A stretch of 64,000 nucleotides of DNA from Acetivibrio alkalicellulosi. GTDB taxonomy: Bacteria > Bacillota > Clostridia > Acetivibrionales > Acetivibrionaceae. The translations under genes were made by a program, and so were the position numbers. The stretch is from positions 485,105 to 549,104 of the forward strand of contig VLTH01000002.1 in the NCBI GenBank assembly GCA_008125075.1, given 5' to 3'. Position 1 is the first letter of the stretch. The number at the start of each line of letters is the position of its first letter. The notes under the pieces were generated by a model, which made no database searches, was not told where the DNA came from, and worked only from the letters and a program-made list of their open reading frames with translations. Of this stretch, positions 8,829-18,612 are shown in pieces.

Positions 8829-10265
8829 ATGAATTTAAAAAAAAGGTTTGCTGTTTCAAATGCTGCAATTATTGTTATTCCTCTAGTAGTAACATTTGTA
8901 GCATCTTTTCTTTTTATATTTATTTTAAATAAAGTTCTTAATGTGGATACTAATTATGAGAGCTTTAAAAAGCTAGCAGAGATTCAGTATCAGTTTTTTA
9001 GAGCTGATGAGGATATTTTATCTAATAATCCACAGATGCTTTTAGAAAAAGACTATCAGCAATACCTTGTATCATATTTAGAAGGAATTGAAGCAGATAT
9101 AATAGTGATTAAGGGTCAAAAAAAGGTATTTGCATCAAGGAGCATTGGTTTAGTAGATATTGAAAGAATTCTTGATAGTTCAAATAGAAGCAGGCTAAGC
9201 AATAAAATTGATATAGATGGCAACAGACACATAATGAAAGTCATAGAGGTCAACTTTAAAGATGGTGAAAAAGGACAGGTTATTTTGCTTGCATACACAG
9301 GCAATGAGTGGTTTAGCCCTGAAAAACTATTATTGATAATAGGGACAATATTTGTTATATCTTTTCTATTAACAAATATATTTTTAATTATAGGTTTTTC
9401 TAAAAGAATTTTAAAGCCCCTTTCAAAGCTTCAGGATGCAGCAGGAAAGATAAGTGGAGGAGAGCTTAATTTTGAGGTTATTGAAGATGGAGATGAGGAA
9501 ATCAGGGATCTATGTAAGGCATTTGAAGTTATGAGATTAAAGCTTCTAGAATCAAAACATACTCAAAAAAAATATGATGATACCAGAAAAATGCTTTTAT
9601 CCAGTATATCTCACGATATTAAAACACCAATAACATCAATAAAAGGATATGTTGAAGGAATTTTAGACGGAGTGGCAAACACTCCTGAAAAATCTGAGAA
9701 GTATTTAAAGACAGTGTATTCAAAGGCTAATCATATTGATAGAATGATAGATGACCTTTTGCTATATTCAAAGCTTGATCTAAATCAGGTGCCTTTTGAT
9801 ATAGAAATAACTGATGTAAAAAAGTATTTTGAGGATTGCATGTATGAAATTGAAACAGAACTTGAAAGAGATAATATTAAAACTAAACTTCACAATGAAT
9901 TAAAAAATAGTAAATATTTTATGATTGACAGAGTTCGAGTAAGGCGGGTTATAATTAACATAATTGAAAACTCAAGAAAGTATATCCCTAAAAATCAAGG
10001 CAAAATAGATATATTTTTGAGGGAAACAAACACAAGTATTGTAATAGAGATAAGGGATAATGGTTCTGGTATTGATGAAAAAGATTTACCTAATATATTT
10101 GATAGATTCTATAGGGCAGACTCTTCTAGAAATGTAACAAAGGGCAGTGGATTAGGACTTGCAATTGCAAAACAAATAATTGAAGGCCACGGGGGAGACA
10201 TATGGGCTAGAAGTGAAAAAGGTGAAGGTACAAGTATACTGATATCCATAAAAAAGTATTCTTAA
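8829..10265 (+). CDS. Membrane sensor histidine kinase
   Basis: 478 aa. Membrane helices at about 11-37 and 166-190 flank an extracellular sensor of about 130 residues. A HAMP domain follows, then the phospho-acceptor motif SSISHDIKTP with His262, the N box IIENSRKYIP, DNGSGID and the G2 box GSGLGLAIAKQIIEGHGG. The ATG follows AAGGTGG; the gene starts 17 bases after the permease stop. It should phosphorylate the regulator encoded next. Confidence 0.9.
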   Translation: MNLKKRFAVSNAAIIVIPLVVTFVASFLFIFILNKVLNVDTNYESFKKLAEIQYQFFRADEDILSNNPQMLLEKDYQQYLVSYLEGIEADIIVIKGQKKVFASRSIGLVDIERILDSSNRSRLSNKIDIDGNRHIMKVIEVNFKDGEKGQVILLAYTGNEWFSPEKLLLIIGTIFVISFLLTNIFLIIGFSKRILKPLSKLQDAAGKISGGELNFEVIEDGDEEIRDLCKAFEVMRLKLLESKHTQKKYDDTRKMLLSSISHDIKTPITSIKGYVEGILDGVANTPEKSEKYLKTVYSKANHIDRMIDDLLLYSKLDLNQVPFDIEITDVKKYFEDCMYEIETELERDNIKTKLHNELKNSKYFMIDRVRVRRVIINIIENSRKYIPKNQGKIDIFLRETNTSIVIEIRDNGSGIDEKDLPNIFDRFYRADSSRNVTKGSGLGLAIAKQIIEGHGGDIWARSEKGEGTSILISIKKYS

Positions 10266-10287
10266 GCTTAAAAGGGGGAAAAAGTAA

Positions 10288-10986
10288 GTGGATGCTAAGA
10301 GAATTTTAGTTGTTGAGGATGATGAGAGTATAGCTGAGCTTGTAAGAGACTATTTAGAGATAAATGGATTTAATGTTAAAGTGTGTAGAGATGGTGTGGA
10401 AGGACTAAAAAGCGTTAATGAAGAAAAATATGATCTTATCATTTTAGATGTTATGCTACCTGGAATGGATGGATTTGAAATATTGAGAAGAATCCGAGAT
10501 GAGAGAGAAATTCCCATGCTTATTGTTTCTGCAAAAAAGGAGGAATTTGATAAAATAAGAGGTTTAAGGTTAGGCGCGGATGACTATATAACAAAGCCTT
10601 TTAGCCCTGGTGAATTGGTAGCTAGAGTAAATGCCCATATATTAAAATACCAGAGATTAAAGAGCAAGTTTTCTAATAAAGAGATTGAGGTTTTGACAAT
10701 TCGAGGGCTTGAAATACAAAAAGATGCCAGAAGGGTTATGGTAAATGGAAAAGAAATTAATATGGCTCAAAAAGAGTTTGAACTTCTTGTGTTTTTAGCA
10801 CAAAACCCAAATAGGGTGTTTAGTAAAGATGAACTATTTGATAAAATTTGGGGTCTTGATTCTTTAGGAGATGCTGCAACAGTTACTGTTCACATAGGAA
10901 GAATAAGAGATAAGATAGAAGCAGAACCATCAAATCCACAGTATATTGAAACGGTATGGGGAGCAGGTTATAGACTCCGGAACTAA
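10288..10986 (+). CDS. OmpR/PhoB-type response regulator
   Basis: 232 aa. The receiver has the acidic pair in VVEDDES, the phosphorylation site Asp54 in LIILDVMLPG, Ser/Thr in LIVSAKK and Lys in ITKPFSP. The winged-helix DNA-binding domain has the RVFSKDELFDKIWG and VTVHIGRIRDKIE segments. The start is GTG, 10 bases after AAAGGGGG. It is the last gene of the run and probably controls the upstream exporter, as in BceRS-like modules. Confidence 0.9.
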   Translation: MDAKRILVVEDDESIAELVRDYLEINGFNVKVCRDGVEGLKSVNEEKYDLIILDVMLPGMDGFEILRRIRDEREIPMLIVSAKKEEFDKIRGLRLGADDYITKPFSPGELVARVNAHILKYQRLKSKFSNKEIEVLTIRGLEIQKDARRVMVNGKEINMAQKEFELLVFLAQNPNRVFSKDELFDKIWGLDSLGDAATVTVHIGRIRDKIEAEPSNPQYIETVWGAGYRLRN

Positions 10987-11116
10987 ATTTAAACTATTAT
11001 ATAAATATAAGGTTTGACTTCCTTAATAGATAAGGGCATTGTACTGGGATTTTTTAATCGCTATTGCAGCAGCCCCTTAGCTTTTTACTGTGTTTATGTA
11101 AGTTTTAGTTTGTCGT

Positions 11117-11602
11117 CTAACTGAGCTTCCCATTCTTGTTAAGAGAAAATCTGGATACAACTAGCATAACAACTATAGCTATATAAACTATTGCAGAAAA
11201 TATGACTGTAAATAAACCTGTAAATGTTGTAAATTCATTCAAATTACTAAAAAGAGAAGGGAGCTTAGAGTTGTTAATAGCTGCGTGACTTATATAGTAG
11301 GTTGCAATAGATGTAATTACAGGATTAATAATTGTTAGGATTATTGCAGCTATATACATTTTTTTAATAGTAGTACTTAACTGAAGTTTAAATCCTATTA
11401 CTGTTATAATAACTATAAGCACTAGAAATATTTCTCTAAACAAAGTGGTTGTGATGGTTGGCAAATTATACAAAAAATAGTGGGCTTGCATGGAGTAGTT
11501 GTCATTAATATTCATTCTAATGCTAAGGCTAATTATTTGATTCAAAAACATAACACCAATAACGAAAAATGTTATATTGTAGAATTGTTTTAATTGTTTC
11601 AT
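11117..11602 (-). CDS. Unknown four-helix membrane protein
   Basis: 161 aa with four hydrophobic segments at about residues 7-30, 55-78, 84-104 and 129-152. The ATG follows GGAGG by 7 bases. There are no recognised motifs. It is a monocistronic gene convergent with the response regulator. Confidence 0.6.
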   Translation of the reverse strand: MKQLKQFYNITFFVIGVMFLNQIISLSIRMNINDNYSMQAHYFLYNLPTITTTLFREIFLVLIVIITVIGFKLQLSTTIKKMYIAAIILTIINPVITSIATYYISHAAINNSKLPSLFSNLNEFTTFTGLFTVIFSAIVYIAIVVMLVVSRFSLNKNGKLS

Positions 11603-11715
11603 TTTAATTCCTCCGTTTTCATTTTAGATAACCCTTCAGTTAATTATATCATTAAAAATTAAGTCAAGTAAATAAAATAGGTATTTGATGAAAAACCTCA
11701 TAAGGCCGTATATTA

Positions 11716-13464
11716 TTAAGTAGAGTGAGATATAATTTTTAGTTCTTTCCCCTTAAAGCCAATTCCAATACACATTATGTTTTTGTGATGATGAAGCTTT
11801 TGCACACCTTCAGGGTATTTTTTATCTTTAATTTGATTTAATGCTTCATTTGCTAAAATATCTAAAGTCTTAGAGCCTTTTGTACTTTCCCATTTAAACT
11901 CAAAAACGTATGCAGTTTTATTATTATCTTTTGGTATCATAACAATATCAGGACGTCCTAACCCATATTCTTTATTACTTTCAATTAGAAATTCTCTACT
12001 CGTTTGAACAAACAAGCCTAGCATAAATCCATGATGGAAGCTCTCAAATTTTTCTTTTTGTTCACGTTCTTTTACTGTATCCATGCTTGTATCATAGTAA
12101 CTTACCTGACTTAAATACAAATCTTTTAAAAGTCTTTCAAAAGAATCTATGTCATTATTAGTTAAACTTTCTATAATATATTCTACATCACTTAAAATAT
12201 CTTCATCATCTTTTAAATAGTTTATTATCATATCTTCATATATTGTATGTATTTCAAGATTTGGTATCTCGAGTTTGTATGAAAATTTAAGTCTTTTTTG
12301 TTGCCTGTCGTAGGCCTTTAAGTAGCCTGCATGGGTAAGAAAGCTCCAAGCAACGTCAGGGCTAGTTTTTATATTTTGATACACTACATTTTCATCAAGT
12401 TCTTTTTCAACAGATTCACCTGTTATTAGTTTTTCTACAGTTTTTTTACCCTCGAGTTTATCAAGCTGCATTACTTCTTTTATTATTCTATTGTCGCTAG
12501 TATTTGACCAATAGGGTCTAAGTCCGTCTTGAGGAGTACTTAAGAATTTTATAATACTCCATGGATTATAAATAACAGTGTCAATTCCAAAGATATATCC
12601 ATTATACCAAGTTTTTATGTCATGCAAATGCTCTGGCAATTCAAAATAATTTACCATTTCCTCTACTTCAGGTTCAGTAAAGCCAAATTTATCTTTATAG
12701 TTACTTGATAGTATTGTGCTTACCGAAGGATTATTAAAGTCACTGAAAATACTTTCCTGAGCTACTTTCATAATTCCTGTTAGAATTCCTTGCTTTAATG
12801 ATATATTATCCTTAAAACCTTTTACTAAAACACTTTTCATAAATCCAGTAACTTCTTCAAAATACCCTTCAAGATATCCTGCCTGAATAGGTGTATCATA
12901 TTCATCAATAATTACATAACAGTCATTTTTAAAGTATCTTTTAAGATATTTTGTTAAATTTAATAATACATTAGTATACTGTACTTCAGTTCCTTCTAGA
13001 TCCATTATTTTGTTGAATACTTTTTTTTCGGAATGGCTTAAAATATCAGAATCTAAAATATATTTATGTCTTTTGTATTCATTAGCAATTGTTTCTTTTA
13101 AATTTTCATATGTATCAGTCCAATTACTTTGCTTTGCATTTTTGAAAGTTAAATAAACCACTGGATATTTAGACAACTCATTTTTATAGTGTTGACCTGC
13201 TTTAAATATATTAAGATCTGAGAATAGATAACTTACATCATGATCTTCAAAATCATATTTTCTACACTGAGGAAGCTCAAAAAAGTACTTTAACATGCTC
13301 ATGTTTAAAGTCTTTCCAAACCTTCTTGGCCTTGTGATAAGCACTATTTGATTAGGTATATCTATAAGTTCTTTGATTAACAGTGTCTTATCTACATAGT
13401 ACCCATTATTATCTATCAGTTTTTTAAAATTATCTATTCCCTGAAGCACTATTTTTTTAGTCAT
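11716..13464 (-). CDS. AAA-ATPase-like / PD-(D/E)XK nuclease family protein
   Basis: 582 aa. The N-terminus has the family signature GIDNFKKLIDNNGYYVDKT and a Walker A-like ITRPRRFGKT (Lys51, Thr52), then VIIDEYDTPIQAGY as Walker B. The C-terminus has GRPDIVMIP and YVFEFKWE, the PD-(D/E)XK nuclease core. This matches the AAA_ATPase-like plus PDDEXK_9 architecture. Such genes occur in many copies in Clostridia and Bacteroidetes, and their job is not established. The ATG follows AGAGGTG. There are no partner genes. Confidence 0.85.
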   Translation of the reverse strand: MTKKIVLQGIDNFKKLIDNNGYYVDKTLLIKELIDIPNQIVLITRPRRFGKTLNMSMLKYFFELPQCRKYDFEDHDVSYLFSDLNIFKAGQHYKNELSKYPVVYLTFKNAKQSNWTDTYENLKETIANEYKRHKYILDSDILSHSEKKVFNKIMDLEGTEVQYTNVLLNLTKYLKRYFKNDCYVIIDEYDTPIQAGYLEGYFEEVTGFMKSVLVKGFKDNISLKQGILTGIMKVAQESIFSDFNNPSVSTILSSNYKDKFGFTEPEVEEMVNYFELPEHLHDIKTWYNGYIFGIDTVIYNPWSIIKFLSTPQDGLRPYWSNTSDNRIIKEVMQLDKLEGKKTVEKLITGESVEKELDENVVYQNIKTSPDVAWSFLTHAGYLKAYDRQQKRLKFSYKLEIPNLEIHTIYEDMIINYLKDDEDILSDVEYIIESLTNNDIDSFERLLKDLYLSQVSYYDTSMDTVKEREQKEKFESFHHGFMLGLFVQTSREFLIESNKEYGLGRPDIVMIPKDNNKTAYVFEFKWESTKGSKTLDILANEALNQIKDKKYPEGVQKLHHHKNIMCIGIGFKGKELKIISHST

Positions 13465-13708
13465 ACTAAAACACCTCTGTATTGGTAAATGAATTCATGA
13501 CTTATATTATATCATATAGGAGTAAATTATAAACAGTGTTTTGAAGGCATTTAATTTTGATAATGAATTTCAAACAAATGACATTGGGAGATACATTTGG
13601 TGAAAACATCTCTAAGGGTTATAGCAAATGTAATATTGACAACTTCACATTATTCTCCCGATGCAACAGCTGCAGTTTTACCTTAACAATGTGGGATGTA
13701 AATCTATA

Positions 13709-13742
13709 AAAAGCTGAAGGGTATTAATCGCCTTCAGCTTTT
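13709..13742. terminator. Terminator (both strands)
   Basis: AAAAGCTGAAGG and CCTTCAGCTTTT form a perfect 12-bp stem around a 10-base loop. It lies 33 bases after the stop of the flavodoxin-like gene. The A-run before and T-run after give a U-tract in both directions. The remaining 240 bases up to the AAA gene show nothing else. Confidence 0.75.
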
Positions 13743-13775
13743 AAGTGCTAAACTTTGTTCTAAAATTCCAATGTA

Positions 13776-14525
13776 TTAACATTTAGATACTCGTTTTTCC
13801 CAAGTGTTATCGATAAAGCTATTCCATCCACTTATATATGCGTCATCTGGAATAAGGGGTTTATTTAATTCAGATTTTGTTTCTTTAGAAAGCTCCATTG
13901 AAGTAACAAGTTCTTTTCCAGCTTTCCGTAAAAGTTTTCTATAATCCTCAACAACTGTCTCTAAACCTGGAACTATGTCATGTAAAAGTGCGCCAGCGCC
14001 TCTATAGATTTCAGCAATTAGTTGTGTGTGAAAGTTTCTAGCCATCCGTCTAAACAAAAGGGATAATACTTGAAATTGACTTTGCTCAGGAAAGGCTGCG
14101 TTACTTACAACAACCCACTTAGGAACTTTAACGTAAGCATTTGAAAAACCAGACTTATCTATATGTCTACATTCACCATTTTCATCTTTAGCAACATATG
14201 GAGCTCCAAGTGATAAGCACCTGTCAAAGAATATTTTCATCATACCTGAAACATTGTCAATGTACAATGGTGTAGCGAATATAACTATATCTGATTCCTT
14301 GTAACTATGTAACATTTCTGTCATATCATCTTCAATTATGCATTTGTTTAGTTCAACATCAAAGCAATGGTTGCATGCTCTACAATAATTTATTTTTTTC
14401 TCAGATAAAAAATAGTTTTGAGCTATAACATCTTTTTCAACAGCTCCTTTAAGAATTTCTTGAATCATTTTGTGGGTTCGACTATTTTTCCCTCCAGGAC
14501 TTCCGTTATAAACTGTGATCTTCAT
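13776..14525 (-). CDS. Flavodoxin-like fold NAD(P)H / iron-sulfur flavoprotein
   Basis: 249 aa. The N-terminus MKITVYNGSPGGKNSRTHKM is the FMN phosphate loop of flavodoxin-like reductases. The motif CRACNHCFDVELNKC resembles the cysteine cluster of iron-sulfur flavoproteins, and FATPLYIDNVSGMMKIFFDR is the conserved second flavin contact. The ATG follows GGAGG. It probably reduces quinones, metals or other electron acceptors. A perfect 48-bp palindrome lies 30 bases upstream and is likely its control site. Confidence 0.78.
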   Translation of the reverse strand: MKITVYNGSPGGKNSRTHKMIQEILKGAVEKDVIAQNYFLSEKKINYCRACNHCFDVELNKCIIEDDMTEMLHSYKESDIVIFATPLYIDNVSGMMKIFFDRCLSLGAPYVAKDENGECRHIDKSGFSNAYVKVPKWVVVSNAAFPEQSQFQVLSLLFRRMARNFHTQLIAEIYRGAGALLHDIVPGLETVVEDYRKLLRKAGKELVTSMELSKETKSELNKPLIPDDAYISGWNSFIDNTWEKRVSKC

Positions 14526-14555
14526 TGAATCCTCCTTGTGAAGAACAAATTATAG

Positions 14556-14603
14556 ACAATATGTAGTATAATCTATTATATAATAGATTATACTACATAT
14601 TGT
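14556..14603. promoter_or_regulatory. Perfect 48-bp palindrome upstream of the flavoprotein gene
   Basis: The 24 bases from ACAATATGTAGT to 14579 are exactly complementary to the next 24, ending ACTACATATTGT. Each arm contains TAGTATAAT, so a -10-like box occurs on both strands. It lies 30 bases before the flavoprotein start. Options are a dimeric repressor operator, a cruciform or a divergent promoter. No regulator gene is adjacent. Confidence 0.7.
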
Positions 14604-14791
14604 TTGAAAAAGTCAAGAGATTATTGAGTAGCTAGAAATAAGCCTATATTGTGTGAATAATACAAGAGATTAATTTAGATGGCTTGTTGGACTTGGATTT
14701 AATAATAACTAATATCTAATCACATATTTATAATGAGTTTTTTGCAATTATACTTTATAATTAAGATATAGGGTTTAAAGCTACGTAAGTT

Positions 14792-14977
14792 TCACAAAAA
14801 GATGAACAAACAGACATTCATGAGCATAAAGCTTACAAACATAATATGAAAAGTGTAGTGGGAATGAATGTCTTTGCGCATGCTTACGACAGCAAAAAAA
14901 TTGCACATGCATAAAATCAAAGCTGCTATTCTAAAAAGTATTTTCAGAATAGTATATTCAGTTATGGAGGGGTTCAT
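14792..14977 (-). CDS. Possible small membrane protein, 61 aa
   Basis: Two hydrophobic segments (KILFRIAALILCMCNFFAVV and HIMFVSFMLMNVCLFIFL) are joined by a short charged loop SMRKDIHSHY. The amino-acid pattern is that of a membrane hairpin, but only a weak AAAGG precedes the ATG and nothing is conserved that I recognise. It may be a chance frame. Confidence 0.35.
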   Translation of the reverse strand: MNPSITEYTILKILFRIAALILCMCNFFAVVSMRKDIHSHYTFHIMFVSFMLMNVCLFIFL

Positions 14978-15069
14978 GTAGCCTTTACTTTTGACTCGTC
15001 TTAATTTATATTAATTTACTTAATTTTTTTGTGGGCTCAATATTATTTTATTTTTGAGGAGGAAAGAAA

Positions 15070-18000
15070 ATGAAAAAAACTAGTTTGTTGCGGAGTTCTT
15101 ATTTGTGTGTCTTTATAATGTTGTCATTCATGTTACCAAATCAAATTGTTTTTGCATCCGACGAATATTTGGCTCGGGATCCATACTATTCAATGAATGA
15201 TCCAAATGTAAACCGTGCAACATCAGAGCACTTTCAAATCATCTGGGGTAATAATGATGAGACAGGTCTTGTAAATAATGCCTTTATACAAGGTAATTTG
15301 AGAAATTTAGAAAACATGTGGAAATTGTTTATAGATGACATGGGTATGGTTGAACCTTCACAATCTATTCATGCAAGAAACAGAGATGGTAGAAAATATA
15401 AAACCAACGTATATGTAACACGAACAGGATTGTCACAGCATCTTGAAGGTTGGGCTTTTATGTCTGGAGACAGGCAAGGATTTGGATATATGATTATGGA
15501 TCCAAGAGCTATGAGAGTTGATCCACCTTCTTGGGTAGTACCTCATGAATTTGGACATGTGCTTACAATGCATCTGGAATCATGGGTTAACAATGATGTA
15601 ACAGGCCCTTGGTGGGAATCAGTTGCCAACTGGTTTAAAGAACAATACCTGTATAGTGATTACTATGAATTCAATGGCAGGAGACATGGTCCTGATACTG
15701 ACTTTTTTGAACCTCTTTATAAAAGTTTAAATCTTTTTATGGCTCACGGAAGAAACTATTATCAATCATGGCCTATTTTGCAGTATGTAACAGAAAATCC
15801 TGAGAATTATCCTCATTATGGTAAGGGTTTTGTTAAAAGGATTCAGCAGGAAGCCTTGCGTGAAGAGCATCCAATAGTTACAATTGATAGGCTGTCTCCT
15901 GGAGTATGCATTAAGGATACTTTGGGGCATTATGCAAAACGCATGGCTACTCAGGATTTTGTTCATAAAAATTTATACCAGAGAAGATTTAACCAGATGA
16001 TTGGGGTGGATCATAACAGGCAAATTGTTCTAACTCAACTGGTAAAGGTAAGTGATAAAGATGGTTGGTGGAAAGTTCCGATTGAAAGAGCTCCTCAGCA
16101 GACGGGAATGAATATAATTCCTTTGGTTCCAAATGGCTCAGGTAATGGTAGGGTATTATCAGTAAACTTTAATGGTCTTGTTGATGAGTCAAGAGGTTCT
16201 GACTGGAGATCCTGTATAGTTATTGTCAACGATTCTACTGGTAACACAAGATACTCTAGTCTTTGGAATAGCGGTGTTAACTCAGTTACTTTGTCCTCAA
16301 ATGAAAACACTGCGTACCTGGTTGTTATTGCTACTCCTGATACAATACTACCTGTGACTGCTTTTCAAGATGAAAGAGCAGCTCCATATCAAACATCTCC
16401 ATCAAAAGCTAAGTTTCCATATGAGGTTCAGATAACAGGAGGAGTTCCTTACGAAGAAAGACCAAATACTTCAGGGCTTTCAGGTAGACGTCATTCAAAT
16501 GGCGGCGGCTTTGTACAAAGCACTGCAACAGTTGCGTCAACTGCATATGTTGGACCAGATGCAGTAGTCCTTGGAAGAGCAAGAGTCAGTGATAATGCTC
16601 GTATTGAAGATTTTGCTGTTGTAAAAGATAATGCTGTAGTATCAGGAAATGCAGTAATTAGTGGTCATGCATTAGTTAAAGACAGAGCGGTTGTACGAGA
16701 AAATGCAAAGGTGAGAGATTTTGCTGTAATGCTTGAAAATTCACAAGCTAGTGGCAATTCAAGAGTCCTTGAAAGTGCTGTACTGTCAGGAGATTATACT
16801 ATTACAGATAATGGAGTTGCTAAAGGTACAGTTGATGCAAGAGGAAGAGGAAGTGTAAGTGGTCAGGGCATGATTGACGGAGACTATTCTGATACTACAA
16901 ATGTAAATGCTGGAACTGCTTTTGGCTGGAATAGAGGTCAGGAATATGCAAGCAACATACCATATACAAATGGTTTGTATGCAGGTTATGAGTTTATTTC
17001 CCGCAGTTCTCTTTATGCTCTAGATAAGCATGGAGTTACACATGGTATACTAAGGGGAAGTCCTACATGGAGATCATCTCTTGAAAATAGACAGGGAGTA
17101 ATTCAGTTAAACGGTGTTAATCAGTATATTGTATTAGAAAAGTCGGTTTCTGATTTAAAGGAGATGGAAATACATACCTCTGTTAGATGGGATGGAGGAG
17201 AACCAAATCAAAAACTATTTACTTTTGGTGCATCTGAAGAAAAGAGCATGTATTTAACACCTTCTGATGAAAATGGAAAGGCTAAGTTTGTTATTAGAGA
17301 TGGCAATACTATAAGGACTCTTACAGGAAATTCAGCTTTTCCTGTAAATAGGTGGACTGATATAAGAGTTGTTTTGGCAAATGGTGCTGCAATTTTATAT
17401 GTTGATAATAATATTTGGGCTGCTAACTACAACGTGCCAATAAAGCCCGAAGACCTTAACCCTCCTAATGTTAACTATGAGAGCGCTTGTAATTATATAG
17501 GAAGAGGTGCAAATTCATCTGATCCCCTTTTTAAAGGTTCAATTGATTATTTTAATATATACTTTAGAGCAGGAGAGATTCCAACAGAGCCTGTACTTCC
17601 AGAACAAATTGCACATTATAAGTTTGATGAATCTACTGGCACAACTGCAAAGGATTGGACAGATAAAAACAAAAATGCAGTTTTGAGAAACGGAGCTAAT
17701 TTTACAAGAGGTATCAGTGGAAACTCTGTTCAGTTAAATGGCGTAAATCAATATATTGAACTTCCTGATGGAATCTTAGAGGGGGTTTCTGATTTTACTA
17801 TTGCTACTTGGGTAAAGCTAGATACAATAAATACATGGCAAAGAATATTTGACTTTGGAAACAATACTGATGTCAATATGTTTTTAACTCCAAGTTCTGG
17901 GGGAAACGACATAAGATTTGCAATAAAAAATGGTGGTACCGAACAAAGGATAAACGCACCATTGAACTTACAGACAGGAACATGGATCCATATAGCAGTG

Positions 18001-18432
18001 ACTCTTTCAAATAGAACTGGAATAATATACGTTGATGGAAAAGAAGTTTCTAGAAACAGCAATATAACCATAACACCAAAAGATTTAGGAGCTACATCTA
18101 ACAATTATATTGGCAGGTCTCAATATCAGGATCCTTATTTAAATGGTCAGATAGATGATTTTAGGATTTATAATTATGCATTAGGGTCAGAAGAAATAGA
18201 TGCTCTTTCAAGAATTAATGTTCCAACTTTTATACTTGGGGATGTTAATGGAGATAACTCTGTTAATTCTACCGATGTTAATTTGATGAGAAGATTTATT
18301 CTGGGTATTATAGATGATTTCCCTTATGCCGAGGGTAAACTTGCTGCTGACGTTAATGGAGATGGATTGATAAATTCGACAGACTATACTTTGTTAAGAA
18401 GATATGTACTGGGTATTATTTCAACTTTTTGA
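15070..18432 (+). CDS. Dockerin-bearing cellulosomal protein: metallopeptidase-like, beta-helix and two LamG domains
   Basis: 1120 aa. A signal peptide of about 29 residues leads into a DUF6055-like domain with the zinc-protease motif HEFGH at residues 159-163 and a possible third ligand in WWESVANWFKEQY. Residues about 485-610 are hexapeptide-like repeats (AVVLGRARVSDNARIEDFAV), as in left-handed beta-helices. Two concanavalin/LamG-type domains follow at about 637-830 and 855-1045, with a shared QLNGVNQYI element. Residues 1057-1120 are a type I dockerin with two calcium loops (GDVNGDNSVNSTDVNLMRR and ADVNGDGLINSTDYTLLRR). The protein should attach to a cohesin of a cellulosome. The ATG follows GAGGAGG. 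Confidence 0.9.
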   Translation: MKKTSLLRSSYLCVFIMLSFMLPNQIVFASDEYLARDPYYSMNDPNVNRATSEHFQIIWGNNDETGLVNNAFIQGNLRNLENMWKLFIDDMGMVEPSQSIHARNRDGRKYKTNVYVTRTGLSQHLEGWAFMSGDRQGFGYMIMDPRAMRVDPPSWVVPHEFGHVLTMHLESWVNNDVTGPWWESVANWFKEQYLYSDYYEFNGRRHGPDTDFFEPLYKSLNLFMAHGRNYYQSWPILQYVTENPENYPHYGKGFVKRIQQEALREEHPIVTIDRLSPGVCIKDTLGHYAKRMATQDFVHKNLYQRRFNQMIGVDHNRQIVLTQLVKVSDKDGWWKVPIERAPQQTGMNIIPLVPNGSGNGRVLSVNFNGLVDESRGSDWRSCIVIVNDSTGNTRYSSLWNSGVNSVTLSSNENTAYLVVIATPDTILPVTAFQDERAAPYQTSPSKAKFPYEVQITGGVPYEERPNTSGLSGRRHSNGGGFVQSTATVASTAYVGPDAVVLGRARVSDNARIEDFAVVKDNAVVSGNAVISGHALVKDRAVVRENAKVRDFAVMLENSQASGNSRVLESAVLSGDYTITDNGVAKGTVDARGRGSVSGQGMIDGDYSDTTNVNAGTAFGWNRGQEYASNIPYTNGLYAGYEFISRSSLYALDKHGVTHGILRGSPTWRSSLENRQGVIQLNGVNQYIVLEKSVSDLKEMEIHTSVRWDGGEPNQKLFTFGASEEKSMYLTPSDENGKAKFVIRDGNTIRTLTGNSAFPVNRWTDIRVVLANGAAILYVDNNIWAANYNVPIKPEDLNPPNVNYESACNYIGRGANSSDPLFKGSIDYFNIYFRAGEIPTEPVLPEQIAHYKFDESTGTTAKDWTDKNKNAVLRNGANFTRGISGNSVQLNGVNQYIELPDGILEGVSDFTIATWVKLDTINTWQRIFDFGNNTDVNMFLTPSSGGNDIRFAIKNGGTEQRINAPLNLQTGTWIHIAVTLSNRTGIIYVDGKEVSRNSNITITPKDLGATSNNYIGRSQYQDPYLNGQIDDFRIYNYALGSEEIDALSRINVPTFILGDVNGDNSVNSTDVNLMRRFILGIIDDFPYAEGKLAADVNGDGLINSTDYTLLRRYVLGIISTF

Positions 18433-18548
18433 TTTATATTTTCATCATTGATAAGGAATGCCTTAGAAATAACTTCATATTCTCAAGTACAAAATCCCGA
18501 TGTTTTTACGGGTTTTGGACGATGAGAATTGGGTGTTCTCCCATAGAC

Positions 18549-18592
18549 TTGACATATACAATTAAATTGTATACAATTTAATTGTATACAAT
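18549..18592 (+). promoter_or_regulatory. Promoter with tandem OhrR operators
   Basis: TTGACA at 18549-18554, a 17-base spacer and TACAAT at 18572-18577. Two adjoining perfect dyads, TACAATTAAATTGTA at 18557-18571 and TACAATTTAATTGTA at 18572-18586, fill the spacer and cover the -10. They match the known OhrR operator pattern TACAATT-N-AATTGTA. A half site TACAAT follows. A bound repressor would block RNA polymerase. Confidence 0.88.
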
Positions 18593-18612
18593 AAATAAAA
18601 GGAAGTGTTAGT

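Noticed and set aside
11716-13464. AAA/PD-(D/E)XK protein as part of a defence system
   Set aside because: Such genes are common and single; no methylase, toxin or other defence gene lies beside it, so no defence role can be supported.
18480-18540. Terminator after the dockerin gene
   Set aside because: AAATCCCG...CGGGTTT pairs only in part and the downstream T-run is short; too weak to call.
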